NCBI RefSeq assembly: GCF_011008845.1
Contig: NZ_JAAIWM010000001.1
Location: 496,001 to 560,000 of the forward strand
Source: Bacillus mesophilus
GTDB lineage: Bacteria > Bacillota > Bacilli > Bacillales > SA4
DNA: 64,000 nt
Reading direction: 5' to 3'
Shown: in pieces, positions 57,316 through 64,000 of the stretch
Layout of the letters: each line of letters starts with the position of its first letter
Position numbering within the stretch: position 1 is the first letter of the stretch
Made by a program: the position numbers and the translations under genes
Notes under the pieces: generated by a model
Told to the model about the DNA's origin: nothing
Databases searched by the model: none
The model's input: the letters and a program-made list of their open reading frames with translations, nothing else

Positions 57316-59163
57316 TTACTCTTTTACGTTAATGCCATATTCTTTGAACCAAACGTGAATTTGGGCTAAGTGTGCAAGAAGTTGTGGTCCAGTCATAAGC
57401 TGGCCAAACCATGGCACAGTAAATGCTTTCCCTTCAGTTGCTACTATTTCCTTTAACTTCTTTTCATCAAAGAAATGATAAAGAGCAGAGGACTTATCTT
57501 GTAATATACTCTCCATCCAACCTTTTACTGCTTTCGTGTAATTCGGGTTGTGAGTTTTTGGATAAGGACTCTTCTTTCGATACAGGACATCATGAGGTAA
57601 AGTGCCTTCAAGTGCCTTACGAAGAATTCCCTTCTCACGCCCCTCATGCATTTTCATCTCCCAAGGAATATTCCAAACATATTCTACTAAGCGATGGTCT
57701 GCAAAAGGAACACGTACCTCAAGGCTTGCTCCCATACTCATCCGATCCTTACGATCTAGTAATGTGGTCATAAACCAAAGCATATTTAAATAGAATAATT
57801 GTCTACGCTGAGCCTCTTGTGGAGTCTCACCATCAAGAAGCGGTGTCTCTTTTACGGTTTCATCATAGCGATCTTGAACGTATTGATTTAAGTTAAGTTT
57901 CTTTCTCCAATGTGATTGAAGAAGACCTTCTCTAAGCTCAGTAGACCTCATCCAAGGAAATGCACTTGATGCTAAATCCTCTGGACGATGAAACCAAGGG
58001 TATCCACCAAAGATTTCATCTGCACACTCTCCGGAAAGTCCTACTACAAAATCCTTTTTTATTTCCTTACAAAACCACAAAAGTGATGAATCTACATCTG
58101 CCATTCCCGGTAAGTCACGAGCTAATACGGAGTCAGTTAAATGATTAACTAACTGGTCTGTTGTGATCACAGAGTTATGGTGTACCGTACTAAATGTGTC
58201 AGACATTAACTGAATCCATGGTTGATCAGAATTTGGTTGAAATTCATTTGCTTCAAAGTATTTATCATTATCCTCATAGTCAATCGAGTAAGTGTGAAGT
58301 GGACCTTTGCCCTCTTTTTCAAAGGCATTTGAAGCAATTGCTGTAATAGCACTTGAGTCTACTCCGCCTGATAAAAAGGTCATGACTGGAACATCAGACA
58401 CAAGCTGTCTCGTTACCGCATCTGTGAATAAGAACCTTACTTTTTCCGCAGTTTCCTCAACACTCTCGTGATGTGGTTTACTTTCTACATTCCAATATCT
58501 CCAAATTTTCAAACCATTTTTAGAGAAGCTCAAAGAGTGTGCTGGACGCAATTCCTTTACACCGTTAAAAACCCCATGCCCCGGTGAACGCGATGGACCT
58601 AATCCAAATACCTCCGATAAACCATCTAATCCAACCTCAGCTTTTACAGAAGGGTGAGCAAGGATTGCCTTTAACTCTGAACCGAAAATCAAATGGCCAT
58701 CCTGTTCATAATAAAATAATGGCTTCACTCCTAAACGATCTCTACCAATAAACAGCTTTTCATTCTGTTCATCCCATACTGCAAATGCAAAAATTCCATT
58801 TAAGTATTCAACACATTGCTCTCCCCACTCTATAAAGGAAGTGAGCAAAACCTCAGTATCTGAATGAGATTGAAACGTATACCCTTTAGAAAGTAGTTCC
58901 TTTCTTATATCCTCTGTGTTGTATAACTCTCCGTTATAACAAATCGTATAAGACTGCTCGCCCTTTTTCCTACTCATTGGCTGTTTTCCGCCTGCAGGAT
59001 CGACAACAATTAATCGTTTATGTCCAAAGGCTGCATGCCTTTTCACCCATACATTTGTATCATCTGGGCCACGAAGGGCTAAGGATTCAGCCATTTTTTT
59101 GACCGTATTCACTTCATTTTCTAATGATTGTTTATAGGATACCCATCCTGTAATTCCACACAT
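57316..59163 (-). CDS. asnO: Asparagine synthetase (glutamine-hydrolysing) AsnO
   Basis: 615 residues. N-terminal Ntn glutaminase domain starts MCGITGW, with Cys2 as the nucleophile after Met removal; the C-terminal synthetase domain has the PP-loop FLSGGVDSSAI near residue 268 and the SGECADEIFGGYPWF motif. Converts aspartate to asparagine with ATP and glutamine. Position next to the yisN-like gene and length identify it as AsnO (YisO) of B. subtilis, the sporulation-linked paralogue; a sigma-E promoter was not identified by eye. Start supported by GAGAGGATG. Confidence 0.95.
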   Translation of the reverse strand: MCGITGWVSYKQSLENEVNTVKKMAESLALRGPDDTNVWVKRHAAFGHKRLIVVDPAGGKQPMSRKKGEQSYTICYNGELYNTEDIRKELLSKGYTFQSHSDTEVLLTSFIEWGEQCVEYLNGIFAFAVWDEQNEKLFIGRDRLGVKPLFYYEQDGHLIFGSELKAILAHPSVKAEVGLDGLSEVFGLGPSRSPGHGVFNGVKELRPAHSLSFSKNGLKIWRYWNVESKPHHESVEETAEKVRFLFTDAVTRQLVSDVPVMTFLSGGVDSSAITAIASNAFEKEGKGPLHTYSIDYEDNDKYFEANEFQPNSDQPWIQLMSDTFSTVHHNSVITTDQLVNHLTDSVLARDLPGMADVDSSLLWFCKEIKKDFVVGLSGECADEIFGGYPWFHRPEDLASSAFPWMRSTELREGLLQSHWRKKLNLNQYVQDRYDETVKETPLLDGETPQEAQRRQLFYLNMLWFMTTLLDRKDRMSMGASLEVRVPFADHRLVEYVWNIPWEMKMHEGREKGILRKALEGTLPHDVLYRKKSPYPKTHNPNYTKAVKGWMESILQDKSSALYHFFDEKKLKEIVATEGKAFTVPWFGQLMTGPQLLAHLAQIHVWFKEYGINVKE

Positions 59164-59442
59164 GGTGTCATCATCCTCTCTATCGTTTCTTAGTCAAACG
59201 ATGTCAAACACTCCTTCCATTCTATGCAGTAATTTTCAAAAGGATTCTTTAGGCGAGTGATGTAGGGTTGTTTCCGTTATTTATAGAAAGCACTTTCATT
59301 ATTGTTGGTACTAAGGGTTTACAGCTTCTGTTTTGAATCATCACAATAATTATTTTTTTTAATAAAATGAAGTAACGGATTATAATTTGGTCTATTTTTG
59401 TCAACAAATGAAGATAGGTCTGATTGAATTACGGAGGAAGCC

Positions 59443-59994
59443 ATGAAATTACAACAACGACTAGAGCAGCTCCCAAATCAGGAAAGAGCCTTCATGATTG
59501 GGTCAGTTGAAACAATTCACGAGCAATGGGTTTTCTTTGATGAACAGGATGAACCTTCTGCTTTGATAGATATCATTAATGATTCCTATCAAATTAAAAT
59601 TAATAATCAATGGGAAACCTTTGAATCATTCGAAGATGGAATGGCGCTAGGAAAACAAGTGTATGCAGTAAGAAATGGAGACATCTTTAAAATTCAAAAA
59701 CCACTGAACTATGTGTATCAAGAATGGTTAAATGAGCTTACAGATGAAGCTTTTTCAAAACTGATTACCCTATTAAACACTCTTCAATTTTCATTATTTG
59801 ATTGCATTTACTGTCACAATTTCTTATTCTACAAAGTCCAAACCAAACCAATTAACGGGGTTAACTTCATTGTATTTGATAACGGTGAAGAACTGTGTTC
59901 AGTACATCATCATTTTAAACGAGGAGCTACTCGAAGTGACCGATTCGAGGTAACAATTAATAATGGTAAAAGGCATATATTATCAAGCCTTTGA
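59443..59994 (+). CDS. YisN-like protein (DUF2777)
   Basis: 183 residues, soluble, with no signal peptide. Sequence features are a beta-rich N-terminal half (GSVETIHEQWVFFDEQD) and a C-terminal half with DCIYCHNFLFY, a CxxC-like pair, and VHHHFKRGATRSDRFEVT. Attributed to the DUF2777/YisN group mainly from its place between asnO and yisL, as in B. subtilis; family recall is moderate. Strong ribosome-binding site (GGAGGAAG). Function unknown. Confidence 0.7.
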   Translation: MKLQQRLEQLPNQERAFMIGSVETIHEQWVFFDEQDEPSALIDIINDSYQIKINNQWETFESFEDGMALGKQVYAVRNGDIFKIQKPLNYVYQEWLNELTDEAFSKLITLLNTLQFSLFDCIYCHNFLFYKVQTKPINGVNFIVFDNGEELCSVHHHFKRGATRSDRFEVTINNGKRHILSSL

Positions 59995-60003
59995 ACAAAC
60001 ATG

Positions 60004-60031
60004 ACAGGATTCTCTATTGAGATCCTGTTTT
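60004..60031 (+). terminator. Terminator of yisN-like gene
   Basis: ACAGGAT / ATCCTGT stem followed by TTTTTG. Confidence 0.8.
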
Positions 60032-60108
60032 TGTTTATATCGCCACCTGATAACCGGTAGAAGGCTACTGAACCGTTCTTTTCCTTATAAAAAGGCTATG
60101 TTAAACAT

Positions 60109-60246
60109 TGTTGTTGATTTTCGTTACAGGACACTCGCTTTCCGCGGGCGAGTCCGTGAGCCTCCTCGGCGAAAAGCGCGCCTGTGGGGTCTCCCGTGAC
60201 CCGCTCTCCCGCAGGAGTCTCGCGTCCTTCCACTACAATCACCACT
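60109..60246. repeat. GC-rich imperfect long palindrome, dispersed-repeat type
   Basis: About 138 bases, far richer in G+C than the surroundings. The left arm (GTTGATTTTCGTTACAGGAC, then CTCGCTTTCCGCGGGCGAGTC) is an imperfect inverted match of the right arm (GAGAGCGGGTC, CTCCTGCGGGAG and GGAAGGAC read on the opposite strand). The centre is a small GGCG-GCGCC hairpin. I recall near-identical blocks repeated between genes in other Bacillaceae. It contains only spurious reading frames. Confidence 0.75.
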
Positions 60247-60282
60247 GCAAAAAATCAATACTGGTCTTTAACACAACCTAAA

Positions 60283-60315
60283 AAAAGCCCATTCATTAGA
60301 AAATGGGCTCTTTAC
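60283..60315. terminator. Terminator of yisL
   Basis: AAAAGCCCATT / AATGGGCTCTTT stem with a T tract on the minus strand. Confidence 0.85.
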
Positions 60316-60325
60316 CATATAACTT

Positions 60326-60667
60326 TTATCCTAGAATTCCGTATCCATATACGAATACTAAAACCAATGAGATCACTAATTGAATCCAAAATATCTTAGT
60401 AGGCTTTCCTTTACTTCCTCTAGTTAAAATAAACTCCATACAGAAAATTACCCATAAACCTACAAGTGCTTTAATATTTGCCGCTCCTTGAAATTGATAA
60501 TAAGCAGCAAGTAGATGTAAGCCCGTTCCTAAAACAAGTAAATACAATAGACGCAGAACCATCTGGATAATTTTTAGTGGTTTTTGTTTATTTGCTCTTA
60601 GAAGATAAACAGCAACAAAAAACAATACTAACGTTAAAAACCATGTTGTTACGTGTACATGAATCAT
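60326..60667 (-). CDS. yisL: YisL family membrane protein (DUF1516)
   Basis: 113 residues with four membrane helices (about residues 5-22, 33-52, 61-79 and 92-111). Starts MIHVHVTTWFLTLVLFFVAV; the conserved His and Trp near the N-terminus and the LLYLLVLGTGLHLL segment are typical of DUF1516. Same gene order as in B. subtilis (yisL, yisN, asnO). Strong ribosome-binding site (AAGGAGG). Function unknown. Confidence 0.9.
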   Translation of the reverse strand: MIHVHVTTWFLTLVLFFVAVYLLRANKQKPLKIIQMVLRLLYLLVLGTGLHLLAAYYQFQGAANIKALVGLWVIFCMEFILTRGSKGKPTKIFWIQLVISLVLVFVYGYGILG

Positions 60668-60829
60668 ATGTAATCCTCCTTATTTCTTGCACTTGTCCAA
60701 AACTATCATACACGATTTATATGTAAAAATGAAGATTAAGCTTTGATTTTAACAATTTGGAGCACAATATTGTTATAATGTAAGTTGACTTTGAAAAGTA
60801 CTTACAATTATGAGAATGGAGGATTATTC

Positions 60830-62020
60830 ATGACAAAAACTCAAGAAATTATTTCACAAACAGAAAAGTATGGAGCGAATAACTACCATCCACTACCTAT
60901 TGTTGTAGCAAAAGCTGAAGGTGTTTGGGTTGAAGATCCAGAAGGTAACAAATATATGGATATGCTTAGTGCTTATTCCGCGGTTAACCAAGGCCATCGT
61001 CATCCTAAGATTATTCAGGCCCTTAAGGATCAAGCGGACAAAATTACACTAACATCTCGTGCTTTCCATAATGACCAATTAGGTCCATGGTATGAAAAGG
61101 TATCTAAGCTAACGGGTATGGAAATGGTATTGCCTATGAACACAGGAGCTGAAGCAGTTGAAACTGCTGTAAAGGCAGTTCGTCGTTGGGCTTATGATGT
61201 AAAAGGTGTTCAGGATGACCAAGCTGAGATCATTGTAGCTGAAGAAAACTTCCATGGACGTACAATGACTGCTGTATCTATGTCTTCAAATGATGAATAC
61301 AAGCGTGGGTTTGGTCCAATGCTTCCTGGAATAAAGATTATTCCTTATGGTGATACCGAAGCACTAAAGGCAGCAATTACACCAAATACAGCTGCATTTA
61401 TCTTTGAACCGATTCAAGGAGAAGCTGGGATTAAAATTCCTCGTGAGGGCTTCTTGAAGGAGGCACTCAATATCTGTAAAGAAAACAATGTGTTATATGT
61501 AGCAGATGAAATTCAAGCAGGACTTGCTCGTTCTGGTAAGATGTTTGCTTGTGACTGGGAAGATGTGAAGCCTGATATGTATATTTTAGGTAAAGCATTA
61601 GGAGGCGGAGTATTCCCGATTTCATGTGTAGCTGCAAACCGAAATGTACTAGGCGTTTTTGAGCCAGGTTCACACGGTTCTACATTTGGTGGAAATCCAC
61701 TAGCATGTGCAGTATCAATTGCAGCACTTGATGTGTTAGTAGAGGAAAAGCTTGCAGATAGATCCCTGGAGTTAGGTACATATTTCGCTGATCAGTTAAA
61801 AGAAATTAAAAATCCAATTATTAGTGATGTTCGTGGTAAAGGACTATTTATTGGAGTTGAATTGAAAGAACCTGCTCGTTCTTATTGTGAAAAACTAAAG
61901 GAAAAAGGGTTACTTTGTAAAGAAACACATGAGAATGTAATCCGCTTTGCTCCTCCATTAGTAATATCTAAGGAAGATCTAGACTGGGCAATCACACAAA
62001 TCAAAGAAGTATTGGCATAA
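60830..62020 (+). CDS. rocD: Ornithine--oxo-acid aminotransferase RocD
   Basis: PLP-dependent class III aminotransferase converting ornithine and 2-oxoglutarate to glutamate semialdehyde and glutamate in arginine catabolism. 396 residues from the ATG at 60830 (GGAGG 8 bases upstream). PLP Lys in [14 protein letters not shown] near residue 254, the [17 protein letters not shown] phosphate-binding region, the FHGRTM aromatic stack and [11 protein letters not shown] with the ring-contacting Asp. TATAAT at 60774-60779 gives a plausible sigma-A promoter. Other roc genes are not in this window. Proline biosynthetic use is also possible. Confidence 0.96.
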   Translation: MTKTQEIISQTEKYGANNYHPLPIVVAKAEGVWVEDPEGNKYMDMLSAYSAVNQGHRHPKIIQALKDQADKITLTSRAFHNDQLGPWYEKVSKLTGMEMVLPMNTGAEAVETAVKAVRRWAYDVKGVQDDQAEIIVAEENFHGRTMTAVSMSSNDEYKRGFGPMLPGIKIIPYGDTEALKAAITPNTAAFIFEPIQGEAGIKIPREGFLKEALNICKENNVLYVADEIQAGLARSGKMFACDWEDVKPDMYILGKALGGGVFPISCVAANRNVLGVFEPGSHGSTFGGNPLACAVSIAALDVLVEEKLADRSLELGTYFADQLKEIKNPIISDVRGKGLFIGVELKEPARSYCEKLKEKGLLCKETHENVIRFAPPLVISKEDLDWAITQIKEVLA

Positions 62021-62041
62021 TATTGTAAAGATATATAATAT

Positions 62042-62078
62042 AAAAACGCTAAGGTGATTGTTACCTTAGTGTTTTTTC
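62042..62078 (+). terminator. Terminator of rocD
   Basis: AACGCTAAGGT / ACCTTAGTGTT stem followed by TTTTCTTTTC. Confidence 0.88.
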
Positions 62079-62242
62079 TTTTCTTACCAGTCTTCTCCCA
62101 GCAAAAACTATTTAACAAGAGTATCAACTTCATGCCCCTGCCAAAAGATTCACTATATTCTTTATAATGTTAAATTTTTCATACCATGCATGATTATCCT
62201 TTTATTGGAAAATATATCATTAAAACAATAGGAGGAATACAT

Positions 62243-62791
62243 ATGACAAGTATCGTAGAGGCGGTTAAGGATTTATTGCAAACAAATTTTGATAATGAAC
62301 CCAAAGCCCCCCTTCATGTTGGTGAGGTTATGAGTTGTTGGATGTATTTAGCATTAATGGATGAAGCAACCATTTACTTACAAATTGGTATTAATACAAC
62401 AAATGATGATGAAGTAAGAAAACTTTTAATTGATAGCATGAAGCAATGCTCAACTCAAGCTAATCGATTTAAAGACCTTATGAGAAAAGAAGGAATACAC
62501 CAACCTCCAACAAGTGAACCACGCCCAGATTCAGAGCCAAACTCAGTGCCATTAGGAGCTAAGCTAACAGATGAGGAAATCATGAATGGATTAAGTTTAA
62601 AAACGGCAACAGCAGTTATTCATTGTGCCACTGCTGCCAGCCAAGCTATTAGAGTAGATATTGGAGCAGCCTTTACACATTGTTTGTTAGAAAAGCTTAA
62701 ATTCGGAGCATCTTTGAGAGAAGCAATGAGAAAAAGAGGTTGGATTAAAGTGCCACCCTATTATTATCCACCAGGAGCACCTAAACACTAG
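62243..62791 (+). CDS. DUF3231 family protein
   Basis: 182 residues from the ATG at 62243 (TAGGAGG upstream); the in-frame extension to 62186 is rejected. A mostly helical, ferritin-like or CotF-like bundle: APLHVGEVMSCWMYLALMDEA near residue 22 and a second helical half, ending in WIKVPPYYYPPGAPKH, a tail typical of DUF3231 and spore coat F-like proteins. Many DUF3231 proteins have two such domains; this one has a single copy. Possibly spore-associated, but this is not shown by the sequence. Confidence 0.8.
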   Translation: MTSIVEAVKDLLQTNFDNEPKAPLHVGEVMSCWMYLALMDEATIYLQIGINTTNDDEVRKLLIDSMKQCSTQANRFKDLMRKEGIHQPPTSEPRPDSEPNSVPLGAKLTDEEIMNGLSLKTATAVIHCATAASQAIRVDIGAAFTHCLLEKLKFGASLREAMRKRGWIKVPPYYYPPGAPKH

Positions 62792-62803
62792 GTGCTCTTT
62801 TTA
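62773..62803 (+). terminator. Terminator of DUF3231 gene
   Basis: AGGAGCACCTA / TAGGTGCTCTT stem, overlapping the last codons, followed by T-rich sequence. Confidence 0.88.
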
Positions 62804-63094
62804 TATTTACAATCAACCTATAAATCCCTTCTGGTCCTTCCTTCACAGTGTAAACATCATTAACAAATCCTTGTATTCAATGTCCTTTACACTTAGTCCT
62901 CGTAAAAAAAGAAAATATAAATATTGCATAGAAACCTCTTTCTTACAAATACACATTTTACTGTTGGTTTTTTAGAAGTTTTGTAGGTTTTTCACTAATT
63001 TTGACGAATGCGTTTTACCTATTACTCTATTGTGTATAATATATCTAAATTAGTCAGATGGTATGACAATTCAATATGCAAGGGATAGAAGTTA
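62804..63094. promoter_or_regulatory. Upstream region of the Spo0E-like gene, with -10 element and possible 0A box
   Basis: AT-rich region of about 290 bases. TATAAT at 63035-63040 is a good -10 element (TTTTAC at 63013-63018 could be its -35). TGACGAA at 63002-63008 fits the Spo0A box core TGNCGAA, but a seven-base motif is weak evidence. Nothing else was seen. Confidence 0.35.
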
Positions 63095-63256
63095 ATGCTA
63101 GAATTATTAATTGAAGAAAAAAGAGCAGAAATGATTGGTTTAGCTATGAAACTTGGTTTTACAGCTAAAGAAACAGTCGCATGTAGTCAAGAATTAGATG
63201 AATTAATACATAGAAAACTTACTTCCTTCCCCGCTATGGTGCTTAGTGGGATTTAG
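63095..63256 (+). CDS. Spo0E-like aspartyl-phosphate phosphatase
   Basis: 53 residues, easily missed because of its size. ATG at 63095 with AAGGGAT about 9 bases upstream. The family signature SQELDELIH (SQxLDxLI type) is at residues 31-39, after a helical first half MLELLIEEKRAEMIGLAMKL. Spo0E-family proteins dephosphorylate Spo0A-P and so hold back sporulation. Two-helix hairpin expected. Single gene between the DUF3231 gene and the GDYXXLXY gene. Which response regulator it acts on is unknown. Confidence 0.85.
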   Translation: MLELLIEEKRAEMIGLAMKLGFTAKETVACSQELDELIHRKLTSFPAMVLSGI

Positions 63257-63361
63257 TAGGTAAAACGGTGATCTGTAATGACTTATCTGAACATGGATGG
63301 GTCATTTTTATGGTTGTTTTCATGCAAACACATAAGACGTTATTAACATTTCCTATAGAGA

Positions 63362-63395
63362 CAAAGAGAGACTACTAGTCGTAGTCTCTCTCTTT
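63362..63395 (-). terminator. Terminator of GDYXXLXY gene
   Basis: AGAGAGACTAC / GTAGTCTCTCT stem with short T runs; overlaps the stop codon of the minus-strand gene. Confidence 0.75.
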
Positions 63396-63906
63396 ATGGT
63401 GTTATCATTTCAAGTCGATCGATCTTCATTTGACCCCATGGAGCTATTTTTATATACGCTTCCATATTACCGCGCTGCTCTTCTAACTCTTTACCGGTAC
63501 CTTCTGGAATGAAATAACGCTCAAGGCCGTATTCGATAAACAGTTCATCCTCATCAAAATCATAGATGTAGCGACCTTTTAAAGTAACTTGATGATCCTC
63601 AAGCTCTGGTTCTTTTGTACTAACAGTAATCGCCTGATAATATTCGCCTTCTTGCTCTAATACTACATATACCTGTTGCTCATACGCTAATTCTTCAGAA
63701 TCAATATAAAGTTTTTTTGGAATGGTTGAGATCGAGTATTGCAGAACGACATAGTCCCCGTAGAATATATCTCTAGGGTCCACAGGTTCTGTCTTCAAAC
63801 GAATCTCCTTTCCAAACCAATCTATTGCATAAAAAGATGCTGACATAACTAGAAGGAGCATTACCTGTAAAAGAACGACTACGTAAAAAAGAGTTCGCTT
63901 AGTCAT
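63394..63906 (-). CDS. GDYXXLXY domain protein
   Basis: 170 residues with an N-terminal membrane helix (about residues 6-28) and an extracytoplasmic beta-rich domain. The name-giving motif is GDYVVLQY near residue 50, preceded by VDPRDIFY; FIEYGLERYFIPEGTG later is also typical. Usually encoded after a DUF2157/DUF4401 multi-pass membrane protein, as appears here: its ATG overlaps the end of such a gene by eight bases. Function unknown. Start supported by AAAAGGGGTG. Confidence 0.92.
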   Translation of the reverse strand: MTKRTLFYVVVLLQVMLLLVMSASFYAIDWFGKEIRLKTEPVDPRDIFYGDYVVLQYSISTIPKKLYIDSEELAYEQQVYVVLEQEGEYYQAITVSTKEPELEDHQVTLKGRYIYDFDEDELFIEYGLERYFIPEGTGKELEEQRGNMEAYIKIAPWGQMKIDRLEMITP

Positions 63907-64000
63907 GTCTCTTCACCCCTTTTACAAGTTGACGTCTTCGTTTTTCTAACAACCAGCTTAAGATAAATAATATAATTCCCCCTAGTAAGAAGAAAATTGA
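63899..64000 (-). CDS. C-terminus of a membrane protein, probably DUF2157/DUF4401 family (cut by window edge)
   Basis: Only the last 33 codons are visible: a hydrophobic helix (SIFFLLGGIILFILSWLLE) followed by a basic tail (KRRRQLVKGVKRHD) and TAA. The stop overlaps the start of the GDYXXLXY gene by eight bases, showing a common operon. The family assignment is from the usual gene pairing and the helix/basic tail pattern, so it is tentative. Confidence 0.6.
   Translation of the reverse strand, partial: SIFFLLGGIILFILSWLLEKRRRQLVKGVKRHD

Noticed and set aside
60017..60399. Two short plus-strand frames
   Set aside because: They run through the GC-rich palindromic repeat and a terminator, and have no ribosome-binding site; their Arg/Pro-rich translation reflects the repeat.

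Overview
This window is a chromosomal segment of a low-GC, endospore-forming Bacillaceae (Bacillus sensu lato). The evidence is gene content and order: read right to left it is largely colinear with the yisL-yisN-asnO ... yitK-yitL ... yitS-yitT-ipi ... yitU-yitW ... yjzC-yjzD-yjaU-yjaV-med-comZ-yjzB-fabHA-fabF-yjaZ-appDFABC-yjbA-trpS ... yjbC-spxA-yjbE-mecA-coiA-pepF stretch of Bacillus subtilis. Shine-Dalgarno sites are strong AGGAGG types and intergenic DNA is AT-rich. A clpB gene, which B. subtilis lacks, and several local replacements show it is not B. subtilis itself. I see no prophage, insertion sequence, CRISPR array, tRNA or rRNA.

Layout. 1-2.9 kb: 5' part of a nitronate monooxygenase gene and, divergent from it, a peptide-type ABC permease pair with no ATPase or binding protein. 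3-11 kb: pepF, a methionine aminopeptidase, coiA, a cardiolipin synthase, mecA, a TerC-family gene and spxA; this is the competence and thiol-stress proteolysis neighbourhood (MecA and Spx are both linked to ClpCP). 11.5-15.8 kb: a lipoprotein adaptor plus an RND exporter, followed by yjbC, a small membrane protein, a secreted DUF4015 glycosidase-like protein and trpS with a tryptophan T-box. 19.9-27.3 kb: yjbA and the appDFABC oligopeptide importer. 27.4-34.6 kb: yjaZ, fabF/fabH behind a FapR-type operator, comZ, med, yjaV and yjaU. 34.8-43.7 kb: small membrane proteins, clpB, yjzC, yitW, an NhaC antiporter, yitU, small proteins and fosB. 44-52 kb: two chemoreceptors, a BsuPI-Gmad2 lipoprotein, yitT, yitS, mscL and a BMP-family lipoprotein that shares an operon with the second chemoreceptor. 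52-64 kb: yitL, yitK, two short-chain dehydrogenases, a membrane-anchored GH13 protein, asnO, yisN-like, a GC-rich repeat, yisL, rocD, a DUF3231 gene, a Spo0E-like gene and a GDYXXLXY gene.

The most interesting signals: (1) the surface-anchored GH13 protein at 55.6-57.1 kb keeps the amylase fold signatures but has lost all three catalytic carboxylates, so it looks like a maintained pseudoenzyme; (2) a near-perfect sigma-D (motility) promoter sits directly before the BMP lipoprotein/chemoreceptor operon at 49.4-52.1 kb, suggesting a binding-protein-assisted chemotaxis module; (3) spxA has both a PerR-like and a Fur-like 7-1-7 operator upstream; (4) an extracellular BsuPI-Gmad2 lipoprotein stands where B. 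subtilis has the intracellular inhibitor gene ipi. Most of the remainder is ordinary Bacillus core genome. Product names come from recognising motifs and gene order by eye; no database search was run.
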